Source: Oscillospiraceae bacterium
GTDB lineage: Bacteria; Bacillota; Clostridia; Oscillospirales; Oscillospiraceae
Direction of reading: 5' to 3'
Assembly: GCA_017458085.1 (NCBI GenBank)
Contig: JAFTGE010000098.1
Coordinates: 1-40,119, forward strand
Length of the DNA stretch: 40,119 nucleotides
Positions 14,710 to 22,997 of the stretch are shown here, piece by piece (position 1 is the stretch's first letter; each line of letters begins with the position of its first letter). The notes below the pieces were generated by a model. That model was given only the letters and a program-made list of their open reading frames with translations. It ran no database searches and had not been told where the DNA came from. Both the position numbers and the translations under genes were made by a program.

Positions 14710-15684
14710 TTACGAATTTTGTGCGGTAAGATACGCCTGCGCCGCGTGTACGGTGTTGATGAGATAGCGGATGACCTCCACCGGATAGCGGCCCACGGCG
14801 GTCTCGCCCGTGACCATGACGGAGGCGGCGCCGTCCAGAACAGCGTTGAAGATATCGCTGACCTCGGCCCGGGTGGGCACGGGGCTGATTTCCATCGAGC
14901 TGAGCATTTGGGTCACCACCATGAAGGGCCGCCCCTTCTCCCGGCACTGGGCCGCGATGCGCTTTTGCGCCCCGGGCAGCTCCCATAAGGGCATGGCGTT
15001 GCCGAGATCCCCGCGGGCGATGACGATTTCGTCGGCAGCGTCGATCAGCGCCGGCAATTGCTCCAGGCCCTGCTGATTCTCAATTTTGGCAAACAGGCGG
15101 ATATCCTCCCCGCCGGCCGCGTCCATCGCGGCACGCACCGCGCGCAGATCCTCCGCGCTGCGGACGAAGGGCTGCATCACACCGGTCACGCCGAAGGTCC
15201 TCGCTGCCGCGAGATTCAGCCGGTCGCTCTCCGTCAGCGGCGGAAGGCTGACCTCGCAGCCGGGCAGGGCTACGCTCTTGCGGCTTTGCAGCGTGCCGCC
15301 GCGCAGCACCTCGGCCGTGTCTGCGTCCTTCACGGTCAGCAACAGCTTGCCGTCGTCCAGCAGCAGCGCCTGTCCCGGCGTGAGGACCGCGCGTACCTGA
15401 GGCGGCAGGGCCAATGCGTCCAGGGGAACGCGCGCGCCCGCCGCAAGCGGCAGCGGGGCATCAAGCACGCCGACGCGCAGCTCCGGCCCCTGCATGTCGA
15501 TGAGCAGCTCGACCGGCTTCCCGCAGCGTTCGGCGGCCTCCCGCAGAGCGGCCAGCTGCGGCTCGGCCTGGGTGAGCGTCACGTGGGACAGATTCAGCCG
15601 CACGCCGGTCATACCGGCGCAAAGCATTTGTTCCAATATATCCGCCGCGGCACAGGCCGGGCCAAGCGTTCCATAGATGTGCAT
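14710..15684 (-). CDS. Pyruvate-kinase-like barrel protein, short form
   Basis: A 324-residue protein with the pyruvate kinase barrel and B domain but no C-terminal allosteric domain (usual length about 470-590). Catalytic features are retained: GVRLNLSH (Arg29, Asn31, Ser33), Lys200 and Glu202 in FAKIENQQG, ARGDLG with Asp226, VVTQMLSSME, the PTRAEVSDIFNAVLDGA block, and VTGETA in place of the usual LSGETA. It could therefore bind phosphoenolpyruvate/pyruvate, metal and nucleotide. It starts 13 bases after the ogt stop with AAGGAG, so they share a transcript. Sequence beyond the stop is the suf promoter region, so the missing domain is not a frameshift. It may be a true but unregulated kinase or a divergent paralog with another role. 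Confidence 0.85.
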   Translation of the reverse strand: MHIYGTLGPACAAADILEQMLCAGMTGVRLNLSHVTLTQAEPQLAALREAAERCGKPVELLIDMQGPELRVGVLDAPLPLAAGARVPLDALALPPQVRAVLTPGQALLLDDGKLLLTVKDADTAEVLRGGTLQSRKSVALPGCEVSLPPLTESDRLNLAAARTFGVTGVMQPFVRSAEDLRAVRAAMDAAGGEDIRLFAKIENQQGLEQLPALIDAADEIVIARGDLGNAMPLWELPGAQKRIAAQCREKGRPFMVVTQMLSSMEISPVPTRAEVSDIFNAVLDGAASVMVTGETAVGRYPVEVIRYLINTVHAAQAYLTAQNS

Positions 15685-15697
15685 GACGGGTTCTCCT

Positions 15698-16177
15698 TTA
15701 TTTCAGTATGCCCTCGAGACGCAGGAGCTTTTCCTTGTTTTCCACTCCTCCGGCATAGCCGGTCAGACCGCCGTCAGCGGCCAGGACGCGGTGGCAGGGG
15801 ATCATGACCGACAGAGGATTGCGGCCGACAGCGCTGCCCACGGCGCGGGCCGAACTGCCGAGCCGCCGCGCAATGGCGCCGTAGGTGTCCGTATGTCCGT
15901 AGGGGATGGTCAGCAGCTCTGTCCAGACGCGCTTTTGAAAGGCGGTCCCTTTCGGCACGCACGGCAGATCTGCGGGAACGGGCCGCGCGCCCGCAAAGTA
16001 ACGGTCCAGCCACAGCCGCGCCGTACGCAGGATCGGCGTTTCCAGCTCCCGGCCTTCTCCGGCCAGGTGCCGTTCGGCGTGCTTCTGGCCGTCGATCACC
16101 AGCGCCGTCAGCGCATCACCCTCGGCGGCGACAGTCAGCATCCCCAGCGGGGATGCGTAACGAATATAATCGTACAT
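15698..16177 (-). CDS. ogt: Methylated-DNA--protein-cysteine methyltransferase
   Basis: A 159-residue suicide repair protein that moves the alkyl group from O6-alkylguanine to its own cysteine. The acceptor is Cys128 in VMIPCHRVL; downstream LTGYAGG and the recognition helix region (AIARRLGSSARAVGSAVGRN) are typical. The start at 16177 (MYDYIRYASPLG) is the normal N-terminus for Ogt/MGMT. The upstream in-frame extension to 16351 would cross the promoter and a terminator. The promoter is at 16209-16237. It is the first gene of a two-gene unit with the pyruvate-kinase-like protein. Confidence 0.94.
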   Translation of the reverse strand: MYDYIRYASPLGMLTVAAEGDALTALVIDGQKHAERHLAGEGRELETPILRTARLWLDRYFAGARPVPADLPCVPKGTAFQKRVWTELLTIPYGHTDTYGAIARRLGSSARAVGSAVGRNPLSVMIPCHRVLAADGGLTGYAGGVENKEKLLRLEGILK

Positions 16178-16208
16178 GGCGGTTTCCTCATTCTCCTGAT
16201 GATAATAC

Positions 16209-16237
16209 AGTGTACCGCAGATGGATAAAATATGCAA
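16209..16237 (-). promoter_or_regulatory. Promoter of ogt
   Basis: Minus strand: -35 TTGCAT (16232-16237), 17-bp spacer, -10 TACACT (16209-16214), about 32 bases before the ogt start codon. Confidence 0.6.
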
Positions 16238-16254
16238 ATCCTTTGAAAAACAGC

Positions 16255-16278
16255 AAGCCCCTCCCGCAGGAGGGGCTT
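16255..16278 (-). terminator. Terminator upstream of ogt (LysR transcript)
   Basis: A 10-bp perfect stem AAGCCCCTCC/GGAGGGGCTT with a four-base loop, followed on the minus strand by GCTGTTTTTC. It should end the transcript of the LysR gene and insulate ogt. Confidence 0.8.
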
Positions 16279-16282
16279 TAAT

Positions 16283-16436
16283 CGTCGGCATAGTCTGAAG
16301 GACTTTGCCGACGAGGTTTGCAGGCTGGGAAGTGTTTTCGCCGACATACACGCCGCCGGAGAAAACAGATGGAAACAGTTCTTGATCTACGCAGCTTTGT
16401 CACGGCGAACAGCTAAATTGGTTGGCGACAAAGCTG
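16283..16436. repeat. Stem-loop-rich non-coding stretch after LysR gene
   Basis: No gene seen. It holds two inverted repeats: CGTCGGCA (16283-16290) with TGCCGACG (16306-16313), and CAGCTTTGTC (16392-16401) with GACAAAGCTG (16427-16436), the latter touching the LysR stop codon. The nested-hairpin style recalls the element at 1717-1942, but no long shared sequence is seen. Confidence 0.35.
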
Positions 16437-17375
16437 TCAGTATTCCTCTACGATCAAGTCGATCAAATCCAGACAGTATTGCGGCATGTAGCGGTTGGTC
16501 ATATAAGATACCTTTACCATATTCTTTTCGGCCAGCTCCTGAATGGCGAAACGGTGGACGTTTTTTCCGGCAGACGAATCCCTGCTCATGCGCAGCAGTT
16601 CCTTGTCCGAAAGGGTGGACACTGTAGCCCCCAGGTCGTTTTGTACCATATCCATGCGCAGCGTGCTGCTGTTCACGGAGAGAAGGATCTGCGGCGTGAG
16701 CTGGTACTGTCCGAAGACATCGTCCATCTTTTGCCGGACACGCATTTCCGCGGTCTGCAGAACGAAGGGACATCGGGCAAATTCTAGAATGGAGACCGGC
16801 GTACTTTCCCGCTCCGCCTCGAGCAAGCTTTCGTATTGATCGGTACAGAAACGGCGCAGGCAGGTATCTGAGATAAAGAAATAAGTGCCTTCTGTCGCAA
16901 TGTCAATGCTCTTCACATTCGTGTTCTGGATCGTGGACACCGACAAGACCAGATCGATTTCGCCGTCGAGAAGCTTCTTGAGCAGGACCGTGACGCTTTC
17001 GTTGCAGATATTGATCTCTGCGCGGGGATACAGCTCATTGAAACGTATGATGATCGGCGCGAACCTGTGCGCACTTCTGACGGGGGAGATACCGATACGA
17101 ACCCGGCCGGACTTCCTGTCGGCGATATCAGCGATCTCTGCCTTTGCACGTGCTTCCATCAGTGCCATATCATTGTAATACTGTAGCAGCCGCTCTCCGG
17201 CGTAGGTCAGACGGAATTTGGGCTTGCGCTCAAACAGAGCCACGCCATAATACCGTTCCAGGTTAATGATTCGCTTGCTCAAGGCCTGCGGCGTAATGTA
17301 CAAAAGCTCTGCGGTTTTACTGACGTTCAACTCTCGTGCGAGAACGCTGAAGAAGGTATAGTCGCTGATATCCAT
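16437..17375 (-). CDS. LysR-family regulator, divergent from the kor cluster
   Basis: A 312-residue LysR-type regulator. The N-terminal HTH (about 1-60: SKTAELLYITPQALSKRIINLE) is clear, followed by an effector-binding domain starting near residue 90 (VRIGISPVRSAHRFAPIII). ATG 17375 has AAGGAGG upstream; an in-frame extension to 17480 crosses the promoter. The C-terminal half has several cysteines and is divergent, so the inducer is not predictable. Its divergent position to the 2-oxoacid oxidoreductase/CoA-transferase cluster is the classic LysR arrangement. It likely activates that cluster in response to the substrate and controls itself through the palindrome in its promoter. Confidence 0.88.
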   Translation of the reverse strand: MDISDYTFFSVLARELNVSKTAELLYITPQALSKRIINLERYYGVALFERKPKFRLTYAGERLLQYYNDMALMEARAKAEIADIADRKSGRVRIGISPVRSAHRFAPIIIRFNELYPRAEINICNESVTVLLKKLLDGEIDLVLSVSTIQNTNVKSIDIATEGTYFFISDTCLRRFCTDQYESLLEAERESTPVSILEFARCPFVLQTAEMRVRQKMDDVFGQYQLTPQILLSVNSSTLRMDMVQNDLGATVSTLSDKELLRMSRDSSAGKNVHRFAIQELAEKNMVKVSYMTNRYMPQYCLDLIDLIVEEY

Positions 17376-17451
17376 AGGGGGGTCTCCCTCCTTAAACTGT
17401 GAAAAAATTGGCGATATGCACAAAAAATGAGGCTCGATAGATGGCGTTTTT

Positions 17452-17480
17452 ATTATACTATCAACCAAAAGTATCGTCAA
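17452..17480 (-). promoter_or_regulatory. LysR promoter with internal operator
   Basis: Minus strand: -35 TTGACG (17475-17480), 17-bp spacer, perfect -10 TATAAT (17452-17457). The spacer is covered by the inverted repeat ATACT-N10-AGTAT (17455-17474), a LysR-type operator shape, suggesting negative autoregulation. Confidence 0.75.
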
Positions 17481-17498
17481 GCTTCAACTTATATTTGC

Positions 17499-17527
17499 TT
17501 CACATTCCACTGACTTTGGGGTAGAGT
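17499..17527 (+). promoter_or_regulatory. Possible promoter of the kor-CoA-transferase cluster
   Basis: TTCACA (17499-17504), 17-bp spacer, TAGAGT (17522-17527). The -10 is poor, as expected for a promoter needing a LysR activator. The leader is then about 105 bases. Confidence 0.4.
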
Positions 17528-17586
17528 TAACATGAACAAAGTTTTAAAAAAGCAATGCAGTTGTTTGAAGGAGGGATTGGCCGAAA

Positions 17587-17643
17587 GTGGTAATTCGTTT
17601 CTGTGACAGCGCGATTCCAATAGATTATGAGGTGAAAAAATGA
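17587..17643 (+). CDS. Possible 18-codon leader ORF before korD
   Basis: A GTG-initiated frame of 18 codons, (M)VIRFCDSAIPIDYEVKK, preceded by AAGGAGGG (17568-17575) eleven bases upstream. Its TGA stop overlaps the ferredoxin start codon (AATGA), so translation could be coupled. The product is not recognised. The strong ribosome binding site far from the next gene is the main reason to list it; it could also be chance. Confidence 0.3.
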   Translation: MVIRFCDSAIPIDYEVKK

Positions 17644-17834
17644 AAGCAACGATCACAATCAATCAGAAACTATGTAAGAGCTGCGGAATCTGTGTAGCGT
17701 TCTGCCCCAAGAAGGTTCTCGGGCTGCAGCCCGGGAAAAAAGCAGAGGTCGTTGATCCAGAGGCATGTATCGCCTGCCGGATGTGCCAGCTGCGTTGCCC
17801 CGACTTTGCGATAGAGGTGATTAAAAATGTCTGA
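17640..17834 (+). CDS. korD: 2-oxoacid:ferredoxin oxidoreductase delta (ferredoxin-like) subunit
   Basis: A 64-residue protein with two 4Fe-4S motifs: CKSCGICVAFCPKK (residues 12-25) and CIACRMCQLRCPD (43-55). The length and the sequence after the clusters (FAIEVIKNV) match the small delta subunit of KorDABC/VorDABC-type enzymes, which passes electrons from the catalytic subunit to free ferredoxin. GAGGTG precedes the ATG. The stop overlaps the alpha-subunit start by 8 bases. Confidence 0.93.
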   Translation: MKATITINQKLCKSCGICVAFCPKKVLGLQPGKKAEVVDPEACIACRMCQLRCPDFAIEVIKNV

Positions 17835-18960
17835 CAAGGTAATGTTTATGCAGGGAAACGAGGCTATCGTCCGCGGCGCGATCGCGGCCGGAGCCAACTT
17901 CTACGCCGGTTACCCCATCACGCCGTCCTCTGAGATCGCCGAGAAAGCTTCCGAGCTTCTCCCGCTCTGCGGCGGTGTCTACATGCAGATGGAGGATGAG
18001 CTGTCCTCCATGACTGCTGTCGAGGGCTCGACACTCGCGGGGGCCAGATCCTTTACCGCCACGTCCGGTCTGGGCTTCTCCATGATGCAGGAGCACATTG
18101 GCCATGCGGTAATGTGTGAAGTACCCTGCGTCATCGTTGATGTTCAGCGCGGCGGTCCCGCAACCGGGCTTGCCACCAAGCCCGCTCAGGGCGATGTTAT
18201 GCAGGCTCGCTGGGGCACCAACAGCGACCACAGCATCATCACGCTTGCCCCGGCTTCCGTAGAGGAATGCTATGAGCTGGCTATAAAGGCCTTCCATCTG
18301 GCCTACCGCTTCCGCACCCCGGTCATCATCCTTTCCGACGCGAGTGTGGCTCACATGGTTGAAAATGTCCGTCTGCGTACGCCGAAGCCGGAGGAACTGC
18401 CCGCATCCCGAGACCCTCAGTGTGATCCGAGCGAGTACCTGCCCCACCGCTTCGATCCCGATCACCCGGCGACCCTGGCCGCCTTTGGGAGCAAGTACAT
18501 CTATCATATGGTCAGTTCAACCCACGATGAGACGGGCTTGGCCAAGACCACGCCGGATGTTTCCGACAGGCTGGTTCACTATCTGTGGGACAAAATCGAG
18601 AACCACGCGGAAGAAATCGCCTATACCAAAGAGTATGAGATGGAAGACGCGGAGATCGTCCTGATCTCCTTTGGATGCAGTGCCCGCTCCGCCCGCGGCG
18701 CCATGGAAAAGCTCCGTGCGCAGGGCGTCAAGGCCGGCGTCCTTCAGCTCCAGACCATTTGGCCCTTCCCGGTCAAGGCCGTACAGAAAGCGCTGGCACA
18801 GGCCAAGCTCGCCGTTGTTCCCGAACTGAATCTCGGCCAGCTCTACAGCGAGGTACAGAGATACAATGTGGAAGGCAGGAAAGTCATCAGTGTCACCAAG
18901 GTCCGCGGCGAGCTGATCACCCCGGACGAGATCATCAAAGCCATTGAGGAGGTCAAGTGA
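17827..18960 (+). CDS. korA: 2-oxoacid:ferredoxin oxidoreductase alpha subunit
   Basis: A 377-residue alpha subunit of a CoA-dependent 2-oxoacid:ferredoxin oxidoreductase (2-oxoacid + CoA + oxidised ferredoxin to acyl-CoA + CO2 + reduced ferredoxin). It shows AGYPITPSSE near residue 33, DELSSMTAVEGSTLAGAR, TSGLGFSMMQEHIG, and RGGPATGLATKPAQGD, the variant of the usual GPSTGLPT motif. The separate alpha and gamma chains place it with the 2-oxoglutarate (KOR) and branched-chain (VOR) types rather than single-chain pyruvate enzymes. Which 2-oxoacid it uses cannot be decided from sequence alone. Confidence 0.92.
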   Translation: MSDKVMFMQGNEAIVRGAIAAGANFYAGYPITPSSEIAEKASELLPLCGGVYMQMEDELSSMTAVEGSTLAGARSFTATSGLGFSMMQEHIGHAVMCEVPCVIVDVQRGGPATGLATKPAQGDVMQARWGTNSDHSIITLAPASVEECYELAIKAFHLAYRFRTPVIILSDASVAHMVENVRLRTPKPEELPASRDPQCDPSEYLPHRFDPDHPATLAAFGSKYIYHMVSSTHDETGLAKTTPDVSDRLVHYLWDKIENHAEEIAYTKEYEMEDAEIVLISFGCSARSARGAMEKLRAQGVKAGVLQLQTIWPFPVKAVQKALAQAKLAVVPELNLGQLYSEVQRYNVEGRKVISVTKVRGELITPDEIIKAIEEVK

Positions 18961-18961
18961 G

Positions 18962-19777
18962 ATGTATACATGGAAAGACTATGTCGGTTATGACCGGCTT
19001 CCTCACATCTGGTGCTCCGGCTGCGGCAACGGTATTATTTTCAACGCGCTGGGCCAGGCGCTGGAAAAGATGCAGCTTCCCCTGGAGAAGGTCGTAATCG
19101 TCAGCGGCAGCGGATGTTTCGCTAAAATCGTCAACTACCCCGGTGTCAACACAGTCAAGATGCTGCACGGCCGCGTACTTTCCGGCGCGACGGGCATCGC
19201 CATGGCGAACCCCGAGCTGACCGTCTTCGCCCTGATGGGCGACGGCGACGGCACCACCATCGGCGGCAATCACCTGATCCACGCCGCCAGAAGGAATATC
19301 AACGTCACCGCCATTCTCGGCAACAACTATAACTATGGTATGACCGGCGGCCAGTACTCCGGCACCACGCCTGAAGGCAGCATCACCGCCACGTCCCGGT
19401 ATGGGCTGGTGGAGGATGGCTTTGACGCCTGCAAGCTTGTGGAGGCGGCCGGCGCATCCTACGTTGCCAGAACGACTGCCTATGACGTGCTGGAACTGCA
19501 GAAAATGATTATCGAGGCGACCGAAAAGCCGGGCTTTGCTTTCATTGACGTTCTCGCCGCCTGCCCTACCCATTACGGCAGACTGAACAAAATGGGCACG
19601 CCTGCCGAGCAGATGCTCAAGATCAAGGAGGGCACCGTACCCGTGGCCAAGGCCGCAAAAATGTCACCCGAAGAACTCAAGGGCAAGCTGCTTACCGGCA
19701 AGCTCGTCGACCGCAACGACCGCGAGGACTACGCGGTCCTCTATGCAAAAATGGCAAAGGAGGCCAGAGGAGAATGA
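18962..19777 (+). CDS. korB: 2-oxoacid:ferredoxin oxidoreductase beta subunit (TPP-binding)
   Basis: A 271-residue beta subunit that binds thiamine pyrophosphate and, in this family, a 4Fe-4S cluster. It starts MYTWKDYVGYDRLPHIWCSGCG; cysteines of CSGCG, SGSGCF and ACPTHYG fit the cluster ligands. The TPP motif runs from MGDGDGTTIGGNH to GNNYNYGMTGGQ. ATG 18962 lies one base after the alpha-subunit TGA stop, with GAGG upstream. It overlaps the gamma start by 4 bases (ATGA). Confidence 0.93.
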   Translation: MYTWKDYVGYDRLPHIWCSGCGNGIIFNALGQALEKMQLPLEKVVIVSGSGCFAKIVNYPGVNTVKMLHGRVLSGATGIAMANPELTVFALMGDGDGTTIGGNHLIHAARRNINVTAILGNNYNYGMTGGQYSGTTPEGSITATSRYGLVEDGFDACKLVEAAGASYVARTTAYDVLELQKMIIEATEKPGFAFIDVLAACPTHYGRLNKMGTPAEQMLKIKEGTVPVAKAAKMSPEELKGKLLTGKLVDRNDREDYAVLYAKMAKEARGE

Positions 19778-20304
19778 GCAAGTATCAGATCGTCGCCAGC
19801 GGCGTCGGCGGGCAGGGCCTGCTCTCCTTCGCCAACATTCTCGGCGAGGCGGCAACCAATATCGGGAAAAACGTGGTTGTGACAACGGCCTACGGCGCCG
19901 AATCCCGCGGCACGTTTACCAAGGCGGACCTGATTATCAGCGACGAGGGGATCTCTTACCCCGAATGCACCGACCCCGACATTGTGCTCTGCTTTGCCCA
20001 GGTGGCCTATCAGCGTTACTATGACAAGATGAAGCCCGGCTCTCTGCTGATCTATGACAGCGATATGGTCACGCCCGATGACAACTGCGCGGCTGCGCAG
20101 TTCGGCCACCCCTTCACGGCCATTGCCCGTGAGCTGGGCCGCGAGGGCTCTGCAAACCTGGTCGCCGCAGGCTATATGCTCAAGAAAGCGCCCGTTCTGG
20201 ACATCGCAGCGGTGGAAGAAGCCCTGCGTCAGCGCTTCGGCAAGAGCCAAAAGGCGGTCGATCAGAATAATCTGATGATCCATACGGGAATGGAACTGGA
20301 ATAA
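19774..20304 (+). CDS. korC: 2-oxoacid:ferredoxin oxidoreductase gamma subunit
   Basis: A 176-residue gamma subunit. The N-terminal VASGVGGQGLLSFANILGEAA and AYGAESRGTFTKADL are diagnostic of the Rossmann-like gamma domain that binds CoA in the complex. The start overlaps the beta-subunit stop (ATGA) with GGAGG upstream. Gene order delta-alpha-beta-gamma is as in KorDABC/VorDABC operons. Confidence 0.93.
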   Translation: MSKYQIVASGVGGQGLLSFANILGEAATNIGKNVVVTTAYGAESRGTFTKADLIISDEGISYPECTDPDIVLCFAQVAYQRYYDKMKPGSLLIYDSDMVTPDDNCAAAQFGHPFTAIARELGREGSANLVAAGYMLKKAPVLDIAAVEEALRQRFGKSQKAVDQNNLMIHTGMELE

Positions 20305-20328
20305 AAAACACTGAAAGGATCACACGCT

Positions 20329-21492
20329 GTGGAAAATATTGAAAAAATCCGGGTATTGGATCTCTCCACCGTGGTGGGTGGGCCCTTTGCCGCGGCCATG
20401 TTTGCCGACTTCGGAGCCGAGGTCATCAAGGTCGAGATGCCCGGCGTGGGAGATCCCTCCCGTGAGATGAACCCTGCCAAGGATGGGATAGGTCTGCGCT
20501 GGAATGCGCTGGGCCGCAACAAGAAAACCGTGACCCTCGACCTGCATCAGCCGGAGGCCAAGGAGCTGTTTCTCAAGCTGGTGGGCAAGAGTGACGTGAT
20601 CATCGAAAACTTCCGGGTCGGAACGCTTGAAAAATGGGGGCTGGGCATGGACAAGCTGCGTGCGGCGAATCCCGACATTATCGTGACCCATGTCACAGGC
20701 TACGGTCAGACCGGACCATACAAGGACAAATCCGGTTTCGGCAACGCCATCACCGGCTATGCCGGGCCTACCTACATCACCGGCTTTGCCGACAGACGCC
20801 CTGTCAACCCGGCTTTCTCCCTATGCGATTATCTGACGGGACTGTTCGCCATGATCGGCTCGCTGGTCGCCATCATCAACAAGAAGTCCCAGGAAGTGGA
20901 CGCCTCTCTCTACGAGTCAATGTTCCGTCTGCAGGAGGTCCTTGTGAGTAATTATTACTCCACCGGAACTGTGATGGAGCGCGGTAAGAAGGTCGGCTCG
21001 CCTCCCGGCGATGTGTATGAAAGCAAGGACGGCAAGTTCTTTAACCTCGCCTGCAGCTCTTCCCGCACCTTCCGCTACCTGATGAAGGCGATGGATCGGG
21101 AGGATCTGGCAGAGAAGTACCCGACCATGGAGCTGCGCACCGAGCATGAGGATGAGCTGATCGAGGCGACGACCGAATGGTGCTTTGCCCACACCTATGA
21201 GGAGATTGCGGCCGCATGCGACAGAGAAAAAGCGGTTTGCGTGCCCATTTTCTCCATTGTAGATATCTGGAACGACGAGCATTTCCAAGCGCGTGGGAAT
21301 ATCCAGATCCTGCCCGACGAGACCTTCGGCACTGTGGCCCAACCCGCGGTGACCCCCCGCCTGAGCGAGACGCCCGGCAAGATCAAGTGGACAGGGCGCG
21401 CCATGGGCGAGTTCAACCACGAGATCTTTTGTGACCTGCTGGGCCTGTCGGAAACGGACTTTGAGGATTACAAAGCCCGCAAGATCATCTGA
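20329..21492 (+). CDS. CaiB/BaiF-type class III CoA-transferase
   Basis: A 387-residue family III CoA-transferase that moves CoA between carboxylic acids through an aspartyl-CoA thioester intermediate. N-terminal VLDLSTVVGGPFAAAMFADFGAEVIKVE is the family signature. The catalytic aspartate is probably Asp167 in FSLCDYLTG. Length is normal (about 380-420). It starts with GTG behind GAAAGGA, 24 bases after korC. Relatives act on carnitine, bile acids, oxalate, mesaconate, succinate and aromatic acids. Next to the 2-oxoacid oxidoreductase it could transfer CoA from the acyl-CoA product to an incoming acid. The substrate is unknown. Confidence 0.92.
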   Translation: MENIEKIRVLDLSTVVGGPFAAAMFADFGAEVIKVEMPGVGDPSREMNPAKDGIGLRWNALGRNKKTVTLDLHQPEAKELFLKLVGKSDVIIENFRVGTLEKWGLGMDKLRAANPDIIVTHVTGYGQTGPYKDKSGFGNAITGYAGPTYITGFADRRPVNPAFSLCDYLTGLFAMIGSLVAIINKKSQEVDASLYESMFRLQEVLVSNYYSTGTVMERGKKVGSPPGDVYESKDGKFFNLACSSSRTFRYLMKAMDREDLAEKYPTMELRTEHEDELIEATTEWCFAHTYEEIAAACDREKAVCVPIFSIVDIWNDEHFQARGNIQILPDETFGTVAQPAVTPRLSETPGKIKWTGRAMGEFNHEIFCDLLGLSETDFEDYKARKII

Positions 21493-21569
21493 TCGATTCA
21501 CTGCGGCCGAATTCGAGATGTATCCGCGTTCAACGCCGTGCCCATCCCGGCAGAAAGGAAGAAAATATT

Positions 21570-22946
21570 ATGGAAAACACCGAACTAAAAAGCCGCGTTT
21601 TTGCAAGATTCATTGCCGGCCTCCGCTATGAGGATCTGCCGGAAGCGGTCGTGACTGAGACCAAGCGTCGCATTCTCGACTTTGTGGCTGCCGCCTACGC
21701 CGGCAGGAAGATCAACGGCGCTCTCAACGACGCGATCGGGGAAGTGCTGGAGGAGATGGGCGGTGCGCCACAGAGCACAGTCCTGTTCACCCAAAAGAAA
21801 TACCCTGCTGCCAATGCCGCCTTTGCCAACGCCGCCTATGGCCACGGCGCTGACATGGACGACGGGCACAAGACGGCCATGGGCCATCCGGACGTCACCA
21901 TCGTTCCACCGGTGTTTGCCCTGGCAGAGGCCCGAGGCCTGCCGATGACGGATGTGATCACCGCCATCGTTGCCGGCTATGAGATGTACGTCCGTCTGGG
22001 CAACGCCGTTATGCCCTCGCTCTTTAATCGCGGCTTCCACGGTACGGGCGTGATCGGCGCAGTCGCCGCGTCCACCGCCTGTGGTAAGCTCCTGGGCTAT
22101 GACGAAGATACGCTCCACAAGGCGATCAGTCTCGGGGCACTGCACGCTGCGGGCCTGTTCAACGTTTCCGACAGCGGACAGATGACCAAGCCCGTCAACC
22201 CGGCGCATGCCTCTCATTCCGGCGTCATTTCCGCGTTGCTTGCCGGCAAGCCCGGCGTCGTCCCGCCCCAGGACCCCTTTGAAGGCCCCAAGAGCTTCTT
22301 CCATGCCTTTGCCGATGAGGTCAATCCCGACGCCCTGACGGATGGGCTTGGCAAAAAGTATATGATCACCACCGCCTATATCAAGCTGTACCCCGCATGC
22401 CGCCATCTCCATCCCGCAGTCGACGCCGGCATCGACATCTATCGCAGCGGTCAGCTTGATCTGGACAAGCTGGAGAAGATCATCATCTACACCTATGCCG
22501 CCAGTATCAAGAGCGTCGGCAATATCCGCTATCCCGCCAGCGAGGACGACGCGAAGTTCTCCATCTTTTACGCGTTGGCCTGCGCCATGACGACTGGCAA
22601 CTACAGCTTCCGCGACCTGGCAGGGACGGCAGAGCTGAGCGATGACGCCCGCCGGATCATCGGGCTGACCGAGGTGGAGCTCGATCCCGCCTGTGAGGAC
22701 CGGGCCAAGGGAATCCGAGGCTCCCGTCTGGAGCTGTGCTACTCCGACAGGGACAACGTCGTGGTGGATATCCAACTGCCCAAGGGCGAGCCGGAGTCCC
22801 CTTTGTCCGAGGCGGACATGCGCGGCAAGCTCGCCATGTGCACCGAGGAGTATCTCTCCCAGGCAGATCAGGACAGACTGTACGATGCCATCATGGGGAT
22901 CACGCCCGAGACGAGAGTGGCCGACATTCTGACGCTCTGCCGCTGA
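21570..22946 (+). CDS. MmgE/PrpD-family dehydratase/decarboxylase-like protein
   Basis: A 458-residue member of the MmgE/PrpD family (usual length 440-500), which includes 2-methylcitrate dehydratase, cis-aconitate decarboxylase and related enzymes on tri- and dicarboxylates. Visible family features are AAYGHGADMDDGHKTAMGHP, the GFHGTGVIGAVAASTACGKLLG stretch, and KLYPACRHLHPAVDA. AGGAAG lies upstream of the ATG. The neighbours supply anion transport and CoA chemistry, so it probably removes water or CO2 from a carboxylate intermediate. No citrate synthase or methylisocitrate lyase gene is nearby, which argues against a simple methylcitrate cycle. Confidence 0.9.
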   Translation: MENTELKSRVFARFIAGLRYEDLPEAVVTETKRRILDFVAAAYAGRKINGALNDAIGEVLEEMGGAPQSTVLFTQKKYPAANAAFANAAYGHGADMDDGHKTAMGHPDVTIVPPVFALAEARGLPMTDVITAIVAGYEMYVRLGNAVMPSLFNRGFHGTGVIGAVAASTACGKLLGYDEDTLHKAISLGALHAAGLFNVSDSGQMTKPVNPAHASHSGVISALLAGKPGVVPPQDPFEGPKSFFHAFADEVNPDALTDGLGKKYMITTAYIKLYPACRHLHPAVDAGIDIYRSGQLDLDKLEKIIIYTYAASIKSVGNIRYPASEDDAKFSIFYALACAMTTGNYSFRDLAGTAELSDDARRIIGLTEVELDPACEDRAKGIRGSRLELCYSDRDNVVVDIQLPKGEPESPLSEADMRGKLAMCTEEYLSQADQDRLYDAIMGITPETRVADILTLCR

Positions 22947-22997
22947 TAACAACATTTTCAGTTTTACGGAAATAAAAAGAGAAAGGAGATAATCTTT

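Noticed and set aside
16283-16436. Second copy of the 1717-1942 repeat element
   Set aside because: Both are hairpin-rich, but by eye they share no long sequence; kept only as a weak structural resemblance.
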